Origin: CBFGWV01 sp965652545
GTDB lineage: Bacteria > Pseudomonadota > Gammaproteobacteria > Competibacterales > Competibacteraceae
NCBI GenBank assembly: GCA_965652545.1
Contig: CBFGWV010000141.1
Coordinates: forward strand, 1-12,336
Direction: 5' to 3'
DNA: 12,336 bases
Shown here: positions 1 through 7,605 of the stretch, one piece after another
How the letters are laid out: each line of letters begins with the position of its first letter
Numbering within the stretch: position 1 is the stretch's first letter
Translations under genes and position numbers: made by a program
The notes under the pieces: model-generated
Databases searched by the model: none
What the model was told of the DNA's origin: nothing
What the model saw: the letters and a program-made list of their open reading frames with translations, nothing else

Positions 1-1124
1 CGCAGCAGAGACTGGGCGATGTCCGCCGCCGCCTGCGGACGGGCGACACGCAGGGCGTTGGCGCGCATTGCGGTCATTCGCTCGCCGGCGCCCAGCCAGC
101 GTTGCAGGTGCCAAGCCGCGTCGCCCACATCGTACAAGCGTACGGCAGCGCCGGATTCCAGCAGGTACTCGCAATTGCGCTGTTCCTGGCCGGGGATAGG
201 CGCGGCCAGGGCCAGCGGTTTGCCTTTGGCGAGGGCTTCGTTGCAGGTCAGCCCGCCCGGCTTGGTGACGATCAGGTCCGCGGCGTCCATCAATTCGTGC
301 ATGTTGTCGACGAAACCATACACCGTCACCGGCAAGGGCAGCGTGGCGGCGCGTGCGCGGCAGGCCGCCTCCAGCTCGCTGTTGCGCCCCGCCACCACCA
401 CCAGGCTCAAGCCGCAGTCCGCCCCGGCGAACGAGTCCAGCATGGCCAGCAACGGGCCGACTCCGAAGCCGCCGGAGAGCAGCAGCACCGTGGGACGCTC
501 GGGCAGGCCCAGCGTCGCGCGCATGGTCGGCGCCAGCGCGCTCTGCGCGAACACCGGGTCGATCGGAATACCGCTGACGCTGATACGCCCGCTGTCGATG
601 CCCTTGCGCACCAGCTCCCGTGCCGCCGCCTCAGTGGCCACGTGGTAGTGGTCGATGTGCGGGTATACCCAGAACCCGTGCGGGCTGATGTCGGTGACCA
701 CGGCGTGCACCGGAGTGCTGAGCCGGCTGCGCCCCTTCATATCGGAGAGCAGTTCCAGCGGCAAGAAATGGGTGCACAGAATGGCCTGTGGCTGGGTGCG
801 CTCAAGGAGTTGGCGAAAGGCCCGGCTGTTCAGCTGATCGAAGGCCAGCCGCGCACGCACCGTCATATTGCCAGGTGGCCTCACGGCATCATAGCGGTCG
901 TACAGATAGCCCCACAGTTCCGGTGCGCGTTGTATCAGGTCGATATATGCCTTGGTGTACATGCGGCGGAACAGCGACGTCGTGCAGTCCAGAGTGTCGA
1001 CCACCCGGTGCCCGGGGCTGCCGGACTGATCCAGCGCGGCGGCGATAGCTTGAGCGGCGCGGGTGTGCCCGGCGCCGGCCGTGGCATGGAGTAGAAGAAG
1101 CGGGGTGGAGGCAGCGCTGGTCAT
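1..1124 (-). CDS. MGDG-synthase/UgtP-like glycolipid glycosyltransferase (3' end cut by window)
   Basis: The frame is open from the ATG at 1124 to the window edge, giving 374 codons, so only a short C-terminal tail should be missing. The N-terminus (residues about 8-24) carries a beta strand LLLLHATAGAGH followed by TRAA, the GxGH motif of the MGDG synthase N-terminal domain (PF06925 type). A glycine-rich SGGFGVGP turn near residue 215 and TKPGGLTCNEAL at 287-298 match the nucleotide-sugar binding half of GT28 enzymes. Known relatives transfer glucose or galactose from a UDP-sugar to diacylglycerol at the cytoplasmic face of the membrane. The sugar and acceptor here cannot be read from sequence. 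The chosen ATG is preceded by AAGG about 6 nt upstream. The gene lies 121 bp downstream of the HD phosphohydrolase on the same strand and may belong to that transcript. Family assignment is fairly secure; substrate is not. Confidence 0.85.
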   Translation of the reverse strand, partial: MTSAASTPLLLLHATAGAGHTRAAQAIAAALDQSGSPGHRVVDTLDCTTSLFRRMYTKAYIDLIQRAPELWGYLYDRYDAVRPPGNMTVRARLAFDQLNSRAFRQLLERTQPQAILCTHFLPLELLSDMKGRSRLSTPVHAVVTDISPHGFWVYPHIDHYHVATEAAARELVRKGIDSGRISVSGIPIDPVFAQSALAPTMRATLGLPERPTVLLLSGGFGVGPLLAMLDSFAGADCGLSLVVVAGRNSELEAACRARAATLPLPVTVYGFVDNMHELMDAADLIVTKPGGLTCNEALAKGKPLALAAPIPGQEQRNCEYLLESGAAVRLYDVGDAAWHLQRWLGAGERMTAMRANALRVARPQAAADIAQSLL

Positions 1125-1245
1125 CGGAGCCTTTATCGTTGGTATCGGTGCGTCGGGCCGGTTCCAACAGACGTCAGGCCCCGCCTGCAAGCAGGATAGT
1201 GAGGATCGGGTGTTCCGACTACGGGGGGGCGGACTGGACGGCGGT

Positions 1246-1905
1246 CTACGGCCGCGCGCAGTCGGTTTCGCGAGTGCTCTTGGCGGAGGCGCCAGGCATG
1301 TTTTCAAGCTGCTTGAGGCGGCGGCGGATGTTCTCGCGTGCCCGGGTTTCGCACAGTTCGTAAAAGTAGCGGGTGTAGTAGATCTTCGGCTTGCTCAGCA
1401 ACCAGGAGAGAAAGCGGCCTTCGCAACCGCAGTACTCCGAAAAGCCGAGGTCTTCGCGCTCATGGCGCAGCTTGTCGCCATCCTGGGCAAAGCCGCTGGA
1501 GGGGCGGGCGAGACCGGAGAGGTCGATATCCACCGCATAGGCCGTGTCGGTATCGGCCGGCTCGCCGCAGTGGGTGGTGGCGCGGATGATGGCGGCGGCC
1601 TTGGCGACTGCGGGCATGCCGGCACCGCGGGACTCCAGCCAGCGGGCGCTGTGCTCTTCGTTGTCGGGGCTGCCGGGGCGGTAGATCACATCGTGGCACC
1701 AGATGGCCAGTTCTACCGTTTCGGGCGAGGGGATATGTTCGCGGGCCTTGTCGAGTACCTTCAGGCAGCGACCGATGTGCCCGAAATTGTGATAGTGACG
1801 GGTCGGCTCGCTATAGCGTGCGGCCAGCTCTTCCCAGACCGCATCCCCGTTCTTGCCGCCCAGACTGGCCCAAAGATCGAGAAAGCGGGTGCGCAGCGCG
1901 TTCAT
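1246..1905 (-). CDS. HD-superfamily predicted metal-dependent phosphohydrolase
   Basis: This 219-aa soluble protein has no signal peptide or membrane segment. It shows the pattern of the small predicted HD phosphohydrolases (COG4339 type): RHYHNFGHI at residues 36-44, then WCHDVIY with the paired H71-D72, NEEHSA at 82-87, and an acidic AVDIDLSGL stretch at 124-132. These His and Asp residues would form the metal site. The true substrate of this family is not established to my knowledge. Its ATG overlaps the stop of the upstream cyclase gene by 4 bp (ATGA, 1902-1905), so the two proteins are probably made together. That makes a cyclic-nucleotide or nucleotide substrate worth considering, but this is inference from position. 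The C-terminal 40 residues are Arg-rich and helical (RARENIRRRLKQLE). The fold assignment is confident and the function is not. Confidence 0.85.
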   Translation of the reverse strand: MNALRTRFLDLWASLGGKNGDAVWEELAARYSEPTRHYHNFGHIGRCLKVLDKAREHIPSPETVELAIWCHDVIYRPGSPDNEEHSARWLESRGAGMPAVAKAAAIIRATTHCGEPADTDTAYAVDIDLSGLARPSSGFAQDGDKLRHEREDLGFSEYCGCEGRFLSWLLSKPKIYYTRYFYELCETRARENIRRRLKQLENMPGASAKSTRETDCARP

Positions 1906-3227
1906 GCGGCACTCATCCGGTCGGCGGGTGGGTCCACGGCGTACACGCCAGTGAGGCCGCGGCGGCCGCGTATCTGCACCTCGCCCACGGGGCGAAAGTG
2001 AAACCGGTCGGGGCCGGCAAGCTCTCGTGTGCGTTCAGACACCAGAATCTGACTCCCGTACTGTTTGTTGAGCGGCTCCAGCCTGGCAGCGACATTCACA
2101 GTGTCACCATACACGGTATAAGCCAAACGGTCTGCCGCGCCCACCAGCCCGCCAACCACCGTCCCTGTATTGATACCCACCCGCGCGTGCAGACGCAAGC
2201 CGTCGTCGAATCGATGATGTGCAAGTGCGTGCTGAATCTCCAGTGCCGCGCCCACGGCGGCGGCCGCGTGGTCCTCCAGCGCCGCCGGCAGGTTGAACGT
2301 GGCCATGACCGCGTCCCCGATGAACTGATCCACCGTGCCGCCGAGGGCCTCGATGGGTTTGACGACGACGGCGAAGTAAGCGTTCAACGTCGTGATCAGC
2401 TGTTCGGGACTCATCGATTCGCCCAGGCCGGTGAAGTCCTGCACATCGATGAACAGAACCGTCGCCTCGCGCCGCTCCGCCTGACCGATGGACGGTGCCT
2501 CGGCGGCTTCGGCCACACGCTGCGCCACCGGCAGTGGGACGAATCGCGACAGATCGCGCGCCACACTGGACTCGCGCACCGAACTGATCATCACCCGCTG
2601 CGCGCGGGCGATCGCCACCGCCAGGATGGCCGTGACCGCCAGAATCGCCACGATCTTGTCGAACTCCCCACCCAGCAGGATGCGGTGAGTGGTCAGGTAT
2701 TCCACGTAATCGCGGGTGATGATGTGCATGTTGCCGTCGATGGCGTAGGCCAGCATCCCCAACCAACCGGCGGCCGCGACCAGACCGATGAGCAGGATGT
2801 AGCGCGCATCGAAACGCAGGGCGCGCAAGGCGATGAAAATGAAGATGTACAGCAGCGTCGGCGCCTTCAGGTAGAAGGTTGCCGGCTGCATGTACTGCAG
2901 GTGAAAACTCCAGATCAGCGCATACAGCAAGGCGACGTCCAGGAAGATGCCGAGCACCGCCGCCGCCGTTGGGAAGTAGCCGCGACGGACCATCCACAGC
3001 CGCCACAGCGTCAGGACCAGATAGGCGCCCAGCACCCACGGCACCGGCTTGAACGACTCCGGCGGCGCCGTCTTGGCGGACAGGAAGTACAAGGCCCCGA
3101 ACGTGCCGACGACCACCAGTTGCGCCCAGGCGATGAGGACCTCGCCAGAGCGTTGATGGGCGTCAACCAGGGGCTTGAGCCGCCCCGGTAAGGCCGGGTG
3201 GCGCAGCGCGCCGGGCCAGATCGTCAT
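1902..3227 (-). CDS. Membrane-anchored class III adenylate/guanylate cyclase
   Basis: This 441-aa protein has about six hydrophobic helices in its N-terminal half (roughly 31-50, 64-80, 88-108, 122-137, 142-162, 190-208), with no recognisable ligand domain. A short linker leads to a class III cyclase catalytic domain at about 250-420. Metal-binding aspartates are D261 (in LFIDVQDF) and D305 (in FIGDAVMA). The transition-state residues N378 and R382 are present in YGDTVNVAARLE. The position that is usually Lys in adenylate cyclases (DKFIGD) is Gln301 here (DQFIGD), and the partner purine-contacting position is Thr371. The protein is probably catalytically competent as a homodimer, but its base preference is uncertain. 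The start has a GAGG motif about 12 nt upstream. It is the first gene of the left minus-strand run and is translationally coupled to the HD phosphohydrolase gene. Confidence 0.92.
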   Translation of the reverse strand: MTIWPGALRHPALPGRLKPLVDAHQRSGEVLIAWAQLVVVGTFGALYFLSAKTAPPESFKPVPWVLGAYLVLTLWRLWMVRRGYFPTAAAVLGIFLDVALLYALIWSFHLQYMQPATFYLKAPTLLYIFIFIALRALRFDARYILLIGLVAAAGWLGMLAYAIDGNMHIITRDYVEYLTTHRILLGGEFDKIVAILAVTAILAVAIARAQRVMISSVRESSVARDLSRFVPLPVAQRVAEAAEAPSIGQAERREATVLFIDVQDFTGLGESMSPEQLITTLNAYFAVVVKPIEALGGTVDQFIGDAVMATFNLPAALEDHAAAAVGAALEIQHALAHHRFDDGLRLHARVGINTGTVVGGLVGAADRLAYTVYGDTVNVAARLEPLNKQYGSQILVSERTRELAGPDRFHFRPVGEVQIRGRRGLTGVYAVDPPADRMSAA

Positions 3228-3385
3228 GCTGGAAAATCCTCGTGCCGGGGCTGTAACAGCCGCCTTGTGGTTACGTGGGCCGGCAGTACCCGGATGCCCT
3301 TATCGTGAGAAGTGTAGGCGGCGCATTGACGCTCCTGGGGCGGCGGGCGAGACTTCGACGCTTTGTCCACCCGCCTGGAGCCCCC
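3228..3385. promoter_or_regulatory. Divergent intergenic region between cyclase and methyltransferase genes
   Basis: This 158-bp gap separates the divergent starts at 3227 (minus) and 3386 (plus), so promoters for both directions should lie here or in the adjoining coding ends. I looked for sigma70 -35/-10 pairs and for a CRP-type TGTGA-N6-TCACA palindrome and found neither convincingly. A TACACT hexamer on the minus strand (within 3311-3320) is only a weak -10 candidate. GGAG at 3377-3380 is the ribosome binding site of the plus-strand gene. Confidence 0.35.
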
Positions 3386-3889
3386 ATGACCGGTCCTGAG
3401 CACAGCCGCCTCTCGCGCATGATCGAGCGCCTGGTCACTCAACGTGCGTGCATCGAATGGGCAACGGCGCAGATGCGCGGGCGCGGCGGACCGGTGCTGG
3501 AGCTGGGCTTGGGCAAGGGGCGCACCTTCGACCACTGGCGCCGGCTCGACCCCGACCGGCCGATCTTCTGCTTCGACAAGGAAATCCACGCCACGGCCGA
3601 CTGCATCCCCGAGGAGAGCCGGCTGTTCGAGGGCGACTTCCGCGACACCTTGCCCGATGCGATGACACGCCTGGGGGCGCCGGCGGTCATCGTGCATGCG
3701 GATATCGGCTCGGAGAAGCCCGAGCGCGACCGCAAACTCGCCGCCGAACTGGCACCGCTGATCGACGGGGTCCTGGCGCCGGGCGGGCTGGTGCTCACCG
3801 ACCGGGCGATGCAGTGCGAGGGTTGGCAAGCTGTACCGCTCCCCGATGGAGTCGGGCGGTGGGACTACTTCATCTATCGAAAAGGTTGA
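3386..3889 (+). CDS. Small class I SAM-dependent methyltransferase
   Basis: This 167-aa cytosolic protein has a compact Rossmann methyltransferase fold. Motif I is VLELGLGKGRTFDH at residues 37-50. The acidic end of strand 2 is CFDKE with D64, which would bind the ribose of SAM. A GDFRD motif at 83-87 and HADIGS near 104-109 follow, and APGGLVLTD at 131-139 matches the strand 5 region. The size and motif spacing resemble the short family catalogued as Methyltransf_17 (PF12692), whose substrate is unknown to me. The frame is open upstream to 3275, but ATG 3386 is preferred because GGAG lies 5 nt before it and the upstream extension is not protein-like. The gene is alone on the plus strand, divergent from the cyclase and convergent with the deacetylase. 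Confidence 0.82.
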   Translation: MTGPEHSRLSRMIERLVTQRACIEWATAQMRGRGGPVLELGLGKGRTFDHWRRLDPDRPIFCFDKEIHATADCIPEESRLFEGDFRDTLPDAMTRLGAPAVIVHADIGSEKPERDRKLAAELAPLIDGVLAPGGLVLTDRAMQCEGWQAVPLPDGVGRWDYFIYRKG

Positions 3890-3893
3890 AACC

Positions 3894-4007
3894 GGCACCC
3901 GTAGGAGCGCACCCCTGTGCGCGATTCGCTCTCGGTTGGCACCCAAGGTCAAAGATTCAGTGGCGCATCGGGCCGATCGCGCACAGGGGTGCGCTCCTAC
4001 AGGTGCC
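3894..4007. repeat. REP/BIME-like paired palindromic repeat
   Basis: Two arms, 3901-3925 and 3976-4000, are perfect 25-bp inverted copies of each other. Including flanks 3894-3900 and 4001-4007 the match extends to 32 bp with one mismatch. Each arm also holds its own small hairpin (GCGCAC, loop CCCT, GTGCGC), which is the structure of a bacterial REP unit; two inverted units form a BIME. The arm beginning GTAGGAGCGC resembles the REP families of Pseudomonas and related gammaproteobacteria. The element fills the gap between two convergent genes, where it could end transcription from both sides or stabilise mRNA 3' ends, although it lacks T-tracts. Confidence 0.88.
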
Positions 4008-4032
4008 CAAATCAGGGCTCGGTGTTAGCGGT

Positions 4033-4755
4033 CTACACCCACTCGACGCCAGGCCGGCCCGCGGTGTTCAGAAATAGCCGCTCGAGGAAAACCCAGGCCG
4101 ATTCATCATGTGCCAGGTGGTGAGTCAGCACCCCAACGGGCTCGCCCCCGCGGCGACGGCTCTCGGCCAGTTGGGCGGCCAGCTCGTTGATCAGCCAGGC
4201 AGGGTCGCGACAGACGCGGCCGCCCTTCCAATCGATGAGGTCGACATGTGTGTTGTGCTGGGACAGCGGGCTGGGCGCAGTGGGCCAGCCGAAGGTCGAC
4301 ACCGTGGTGTAGCCCAGTGCAGGCAGCGCCTGGATGACCTGCGGTGCGATCCGGTTCCACGGTGGGACCAGCACGGGTGCAACACGGTCGCCGAACAAGG
4401 CAGCGAGGCGCGTGCGGGCCTCTGCGAGTTCCGCCAGCACCGTGTCCAATGGGCGATGATCGCCCAACTCCTGGGACTTCTGTCCAGGTGGGGCATGGTT
4501 GACGTGCGCCCAGCCATGGATGACCGGTGTGACCTCCGGATGCATGGCCACGTGTGCCGCCAGACTGCGGTCGGCATGGGCGGGAATGACCGCCAGCATC
4601 AACGGCACCCGGTAATGCGCGGTGAGTGCGGTGAGCCGGCGTAGCGCTGGGGTGTCGCTGACCGCGTCGTCATCGCGCAACCATAATCGCGCCGGTCGCT
4701 CGGCGGACCAATGGTCGAGCTCGCACCACAGGGGCTGCCAGTCGGCATCGTTCAT
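4033..4755 (-). CDS. NodB-like polysaccharide deacetylase family protein
   Basis: This 240-aa protein has no signal peptide, so it appears cytosolic. Motifs of the metal-dependent polysaccharide deacetylase fold appear in order: LRDDD at residues 26-30 (catalytic base and metal Asp), HGWAH at 80-84 with H87 (metal His pair), VPPWNRI at 130-136, and LTHHLAHD at 210-217 (catalytic His). Family members remove N- or O-acetyl groups from sugars. A cytosolic location next to a glycosyltransferase suggests deacetylation of a glycolipid or sugar intermediate rather than of cell-wall polymer, which is inference. The frame is open upstream to 5058, but ATG 4755 is the start: it overlaps the stop of the glycosyltransferase gene by 4 bp (ATGA), and the upstream extension is Arg/Gly-rich shadow sequence. 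It is the last gene of the right-hand operon. Confidence 0.85.
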   Translation of the reverse strand: MNDADWQPLWCELDHWSAERPARLWLRDDDAVSDTPALRRLTALTAHYRVPLMLAVIPAHADRSLAAHVAMHPEVTPVIHGWAHVNHAPPGQKSQELGDHRPLDTVLAELAEARTRLAALFGDRVAPVLVPPWNRIAPQVIQALPALGYTTVSTFGWPTAPSPLSQHNTHVDLIDWKGGRVCRDPAWLINELAAQLAESRRRGGEPVGVLTHHLAHDESAWVFLERLFLNTAGRPGVEWV

Positions 4756-5849
4756 GCGGCAGGCTCCAGCGCCGTGTTCAGCAGCGCATTCAAGCGGCGC
4801 GAGGCCACTGCCAAGGTGCGTTCGCCGTGGGCGAACCGGTACGCGCCATCGGCCAGCCGGCGACGCTCGGTAGGGTCGGTCAGCAAGCCGGCAATGGCCT
4901 CGGCCAGTGCAACCTCGTCGTCCTCGGGCGTCAGCAGGCCGCCGACACCGTGATGGACCACGGCGGGGACGCCGCCGGCACGCTGGCCCACCACAGGCAG
5001 ACCGACGGCCTGGGCTTCCAGGTACACCAACCCATAGGCTTCGTTGCAGCCGGGCCATACGAAGATATCGGCACTTGCCATCAATGCGGGCACGTCGGCC
5101 GGTGCAACGTCGCGATGCCAGTGAATGCGCTCGGGAGGAAACCCAGAGAACGCCGCTTCGATCTGCCCCCGTGCGGCGCCGTCGCCGACGATGTCCAGCC
5201 GCCAGTCCAGATGCAGGATCCGGGTCAGCACCCGTGCCAGCATCAGGTAACTGTCGCGTTTATTGCTCTGGCGCATCATGGCGACGGTGACCAGCCGCCG
5301 GCCACTCGCTGAGCCGCTGGCCCGCGGCAGGTCCGCCGGCATATCGATGAACGGCGGCAGGGTCGCGATGCGGTGGGACGGCACCAGCTCGCGCAGCCCG
5401 TCGGCATCGCGTTCGGTGTAGCAAAGGTTCAGCACCGCTTGGCGCACACCCTCGACCACAGTGGCTTGCAGCGGCGCCCAAGCGGTCGCATCGCGCTTGG
5501 CGGCGTACGACGCTTCAGCGGTCACATAGGGGATGCCGCGTTGCCGGCACAATTCCGGGCCGATCAAATCGGGCGAGCGGTAGTAGGGGTGGTAGCAGAA
5601 GAACAGCGCCGGTGCGCCGTCTCTGATCCAGGCGGCGTCGAGCCGCTGACGCTCTCTGTTGGCGGCGGCCTGCAAGGCGTCGATGGCCGTCGGGTCGGGA
5701 TCGCGCAGGTGGCTGCGCAGGCTGGAGACCAGGCTGACGCGATGACCGGCCAGTTCCAGGGCGCGAATCAACGCGCGCGCCATGTGCCGATCACCCGAGG
5801 GCACGGGATGATCGGGGGGTTTCAAGGGGGCATAGAACGCGATGTGCAT
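4752..5849 (-). CDS. GT4-family glycosyltransferase
   Basis: This 365-aa GT-B fold protein starts with a typical N-terminal strand (MHIAFYAPLKPPDHPVPSG). The C-terminal half carries the donor-site hallmarks of GT4 retaining transferases: DIVGDG near 219-224, ADIFVWPGCNEAYGLVYLEA with the E-x7-E pair at E270 and E278, and GLPVVGQRAGGVPAVV at 283-298. Basic residues R193 and K197 fall where the diphosphate-binding pair is expected. The enzyme would move a sugar from a nucleotide donor to an unknown acceptor in the cytoplasm. ATG 5849 is chosen; a TTG at 5855 adds only two residues. It lies 19 bp after the redox cyclase gene and overlaps the deacetylase gene by 4 bp, so the two sugar enzymes are likely partners. 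The acceptor cannot be deduced. Confidence 0.9.
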   Translation of the reverse strand: MHIAFYAPLKPPDHPVPSGDRHMARALIRALELAGHRVSLVSSLRSHLRDPDPTAIDALQAAANRERQRLDAAWIRDGAPALFFCYHPYYRSPDLIGPELCRQRGIPYVTAEASYAAKRDATAWAPLQATVVEGVRQAVLNLCYTERDADGLRELVPSHRIATLPPFIDMPADLPRASGSASGRRLVTVAMMRQSNKRDSYLMLARVLTRILHLDWRLDIVGDGAARGQIEAAFSGFPPERIHWHRDVAPADVPALMASADIFVWPGCNEAYGLVYLEAQAVGLPVVGQRAGGVPAVVHHGVGGLLTPEDDEVALAEAIAGLLTDPTERRRLADGAYRFAHGERTLAVASRRLNALLNTALEPAA

Positions 5850-5868
5850 ACGCAATCCGGCGACCGCC

Positions 5869-7605
5869 TCAACGGGCGGCGGTGGTGTGCTCGGGCAGGT
5901 GAAGATCCACGGCCTGGGCGACGGCGAGCACCGTGACCGTGCCGGATTTGCCGCGCAGACTCACCTCCCGCGGCACAGCCACGTCCGATAAATCCACACC
6001 GGCGGCCTCGGCCGTCGCCTGGGAGAGCACCAGTTGGACCCCCAGCTCTTTGCACGCGCTCTCCAGCCGGCTGGCCGTGTTGACCGTATCGCCGATGGCC
6101 GTGATGCGTTGCACCGGGCTGTCGCTGGTGGTGCCGATATGGCCGAGCACCGCCGGCCCGGTGTTCAGGCCGATGCCGATGCTCAGCGGGGTTTTCAAGT
6201 CGTGCGCCAGGGCGGCGTTCAGCGCCTTGAGCACACCCCCCATGCCCTTGGCGGCGGCCAGGGCGTCCAGGGCGCCGGCATTGCCGCTGCGCTCCTTGCC
6301 GAATATGGCCATGATGCCATCGCCCATGAACTTGTCGACGTAGCCGTTATGGTCTTCGATCACCCGTCCCATGGGACCGAGGAACTGGTTGAGCAGGAAC
6401 ACCACATCGAAGGGCAGACGGTGCTCGGACATGGCGGTGAAGCCGCGCAGGTCGGCGAACATGATGGTCACCTGGCGCTCGGCGCCCCAGGAGAACGATT
6501 CCACCGTGGCCCGTTCCCGCCCCTGCCCGCCGCTGGTGGCCAGCAAGGTGGCCACGCGGATCGGCACGTTGGGTCGCAGTTGGCAGGCCAGGCGCATGTT
6601 ATCGCTGGCGCCCACGCGCTCAAGCACCTGGCGCTCCAATGCGCTGGCCGGGGTGAGCGCATCCAGCCCCTCGATGACGCGCACCTGACAGGTGGAGCAG
6701 CGTGCCCGCCCACCGCAGACCGACGGGTGCGGCACCCCGTGCATGCGGCTGACTTCCAGCAGCGTAAAGCCGGGTGGGCTGTTGACGGTTGGCCCGCCCA
6801 CATAGCTGATGCGCACCACCGAGCGGAAGCGATCGAGCAGAGTGCGGCCGACGCGGTAGACGATCACACCACCCAGTGCGGTGATATAAGCGCTCGTGGC
6901 GTACGCGAGAATCGTCCGCAAGGTGTCGATGTCGCCGGCCGGCAGCGCTTTGGTGGGGGCAGGAGTCAGCTCACGAATCCGCGCCGCGGTGTAGAAGCCG
7001 CCCAGCGCGAGCAAGGGCACGGCGACCGCCAGCCCCAGCAGCAGAGCGGACCAGCGTGGGAACCACGGCTTGATCTTCAGCCAGTGATAGATGCCGATGC
7101 AGCCGTGTACCCAGACCACGATCACCAGCACCGTCTGGCGCAGGGCGTTTTCCGGCCACAGTGAGGCGAGCACGTAGTGATAGTCGTCGAACGCGCCGAA
7201 GCCGGTATGGGCGATACGGGTTCCCGTGAGGTGCGGCAGCAGCAGGATGGGGATCATCAACCCGAACCCCAGCTGCACCGCCTCGCTCATGCGCATGCGC
7301 AGGGAGCGCCGCTGCACGAAGCGACGCAACCCGAGCGTCAGGTGGGTCAGTGCCGCAAGCATGAGCACAGCCGACACCGCCAGGTTGCGGGTGATGCCGG
7401 TACGCACGTCCTGGGTGCGTTGCATGATCGAGAAGTCGATCAAGCCCAGTGCGTGATTGAGCAGGTGGGTGGCCACGAAGGTGAACAGGATCAGCCCTGT
7501 GACCAGGCGCAACCGCTGTGGCGACAACCATGCCCGCCACGGCTGCTTGGACGGCTCGTGCAGCCCCGCCTGTGCCTGAAGCCGCAAGGTGGTGGTGTTG
7601 TCCAC
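5869..7605 (-). CDS. CyaC-like adenylate cyclase: cytochrome-b anchor, [2Fe-2S] ferredoxin and class III cyclase domains
   Basis: This 578-aa three-part protein begins with six hydrophobic helices (about 33-51, 73-92, 108-126, 157-176, 184-204, 230-250). They contain His residues H47/H51, H88, H125 and H167/H174, as expected for a b-heme anchor of the succinate dehydrogenase/fumarate reductase type. A ferredoxin domain at about 265-355 has C297-x5-C303-x2-C306-x34-C341, the spacing of adrenodoxin-type [2Fe-2S] proteins. The class III cyclase domain spans about 375-565, with metal residues D384 and D429, adenine-type K425/T502, and N509 and R513. The catalytic set is complete and predicts cAMP synthesis. 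Sinorhizobium meliloti CyaC, a redox-regulated cyclase with a diheme-B anchor, is the closest described concept I know. The start is GTG, overlapping the stop of the cNMP-binding gene by one base. Quinone or redox control is inferred from the family. Confidence 0.93.
   Translation of the reverse strand: MDNTTTLRLQAQAGLHEPSKQPWRAWLSPQRLRLVTGLILFTFVATHLLNHALGLIDFSIMQRTQDVRTGITRNLAVSAVLMLAALTHLTLGLRRFVQRRSLRMRMSEAVQLGFGLMIPILLLPHLTGTRIAHTGFGAFDDYHYVLASLWPENALRQTVLVIVVWVHGCIGIYHWLKIKPWFPRWSALLLGLAVAVPLLALGGFYTAARIRELTPAPTKALPAGDIDTLRTILAYATSAYITALGGVIVYRVGRTLLDRFRSVVRISYVGGPTVNSPPGFTLLEVSRMHGVPHPSVCGGRARCSTCQVRVIEGLDALTPASALERQVLERVGASDNMRLACQLRPNVPIRVATLLATSGGQGRERATVESFSWGAERQVTIMFADLRGFTAMSEHRLPFDVVFLLNQFLGPMGRVIEDHNGYVDKFMGDGIMAIFGKERSGNAGALDALAAAKGMGGVLKALNAALAHDLKTPLSIGIGLNTGPAVLGHIGTTSDSPVQRITAIGDTVNTASRLESACKELGVQLVLSQATAEAAGVDLSDVAVPREVSLRGKSGTVTVLAVAQAVDLHLPEHTTAAR

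Noticed and set aside
102..1094. A 330-codon plus-strand open frame opposite the MGDG-synthase-like gene.
   Set aside because: The minus-strand frame has recognised GT motifs and a ribosome binding site; the plus-strand frame has neither.
1125..1245. CCTGC-AA-GCAGG hairpin (1184-1195) as a terminator between the HD and glycosyltransferase genes.
   Set aside because: A 5-bp stem with a 2-nt loop and no T-tract is too weak to call. Nothing else is evident in this 121-bp gap.
1818..3191. A 457-codon plus-strand open frame opposite the cyclase gene.
   Set aside because: The translation is dominated by Gln, Arg and Asp low-complexity stretches, and it lies opposite a cyclase with all catalytic motifs.
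3228..3385. A possible CRP-type cAMP receptor site controlling the cyclase.
   Set aside because: No TGTGA-N6-TCACA palindrome with acceptable matches to both half sites could be found in this gap or in 11403-11445.
6034..7164. A 376-codon plus-strand open frame opposite the redox cyclase gene.
   Set aside because: It is antisense to a protein with intact ferredoxin and cyclase motifs, and its translation has the Gly/His/Gln-rich look of a shadow frame.
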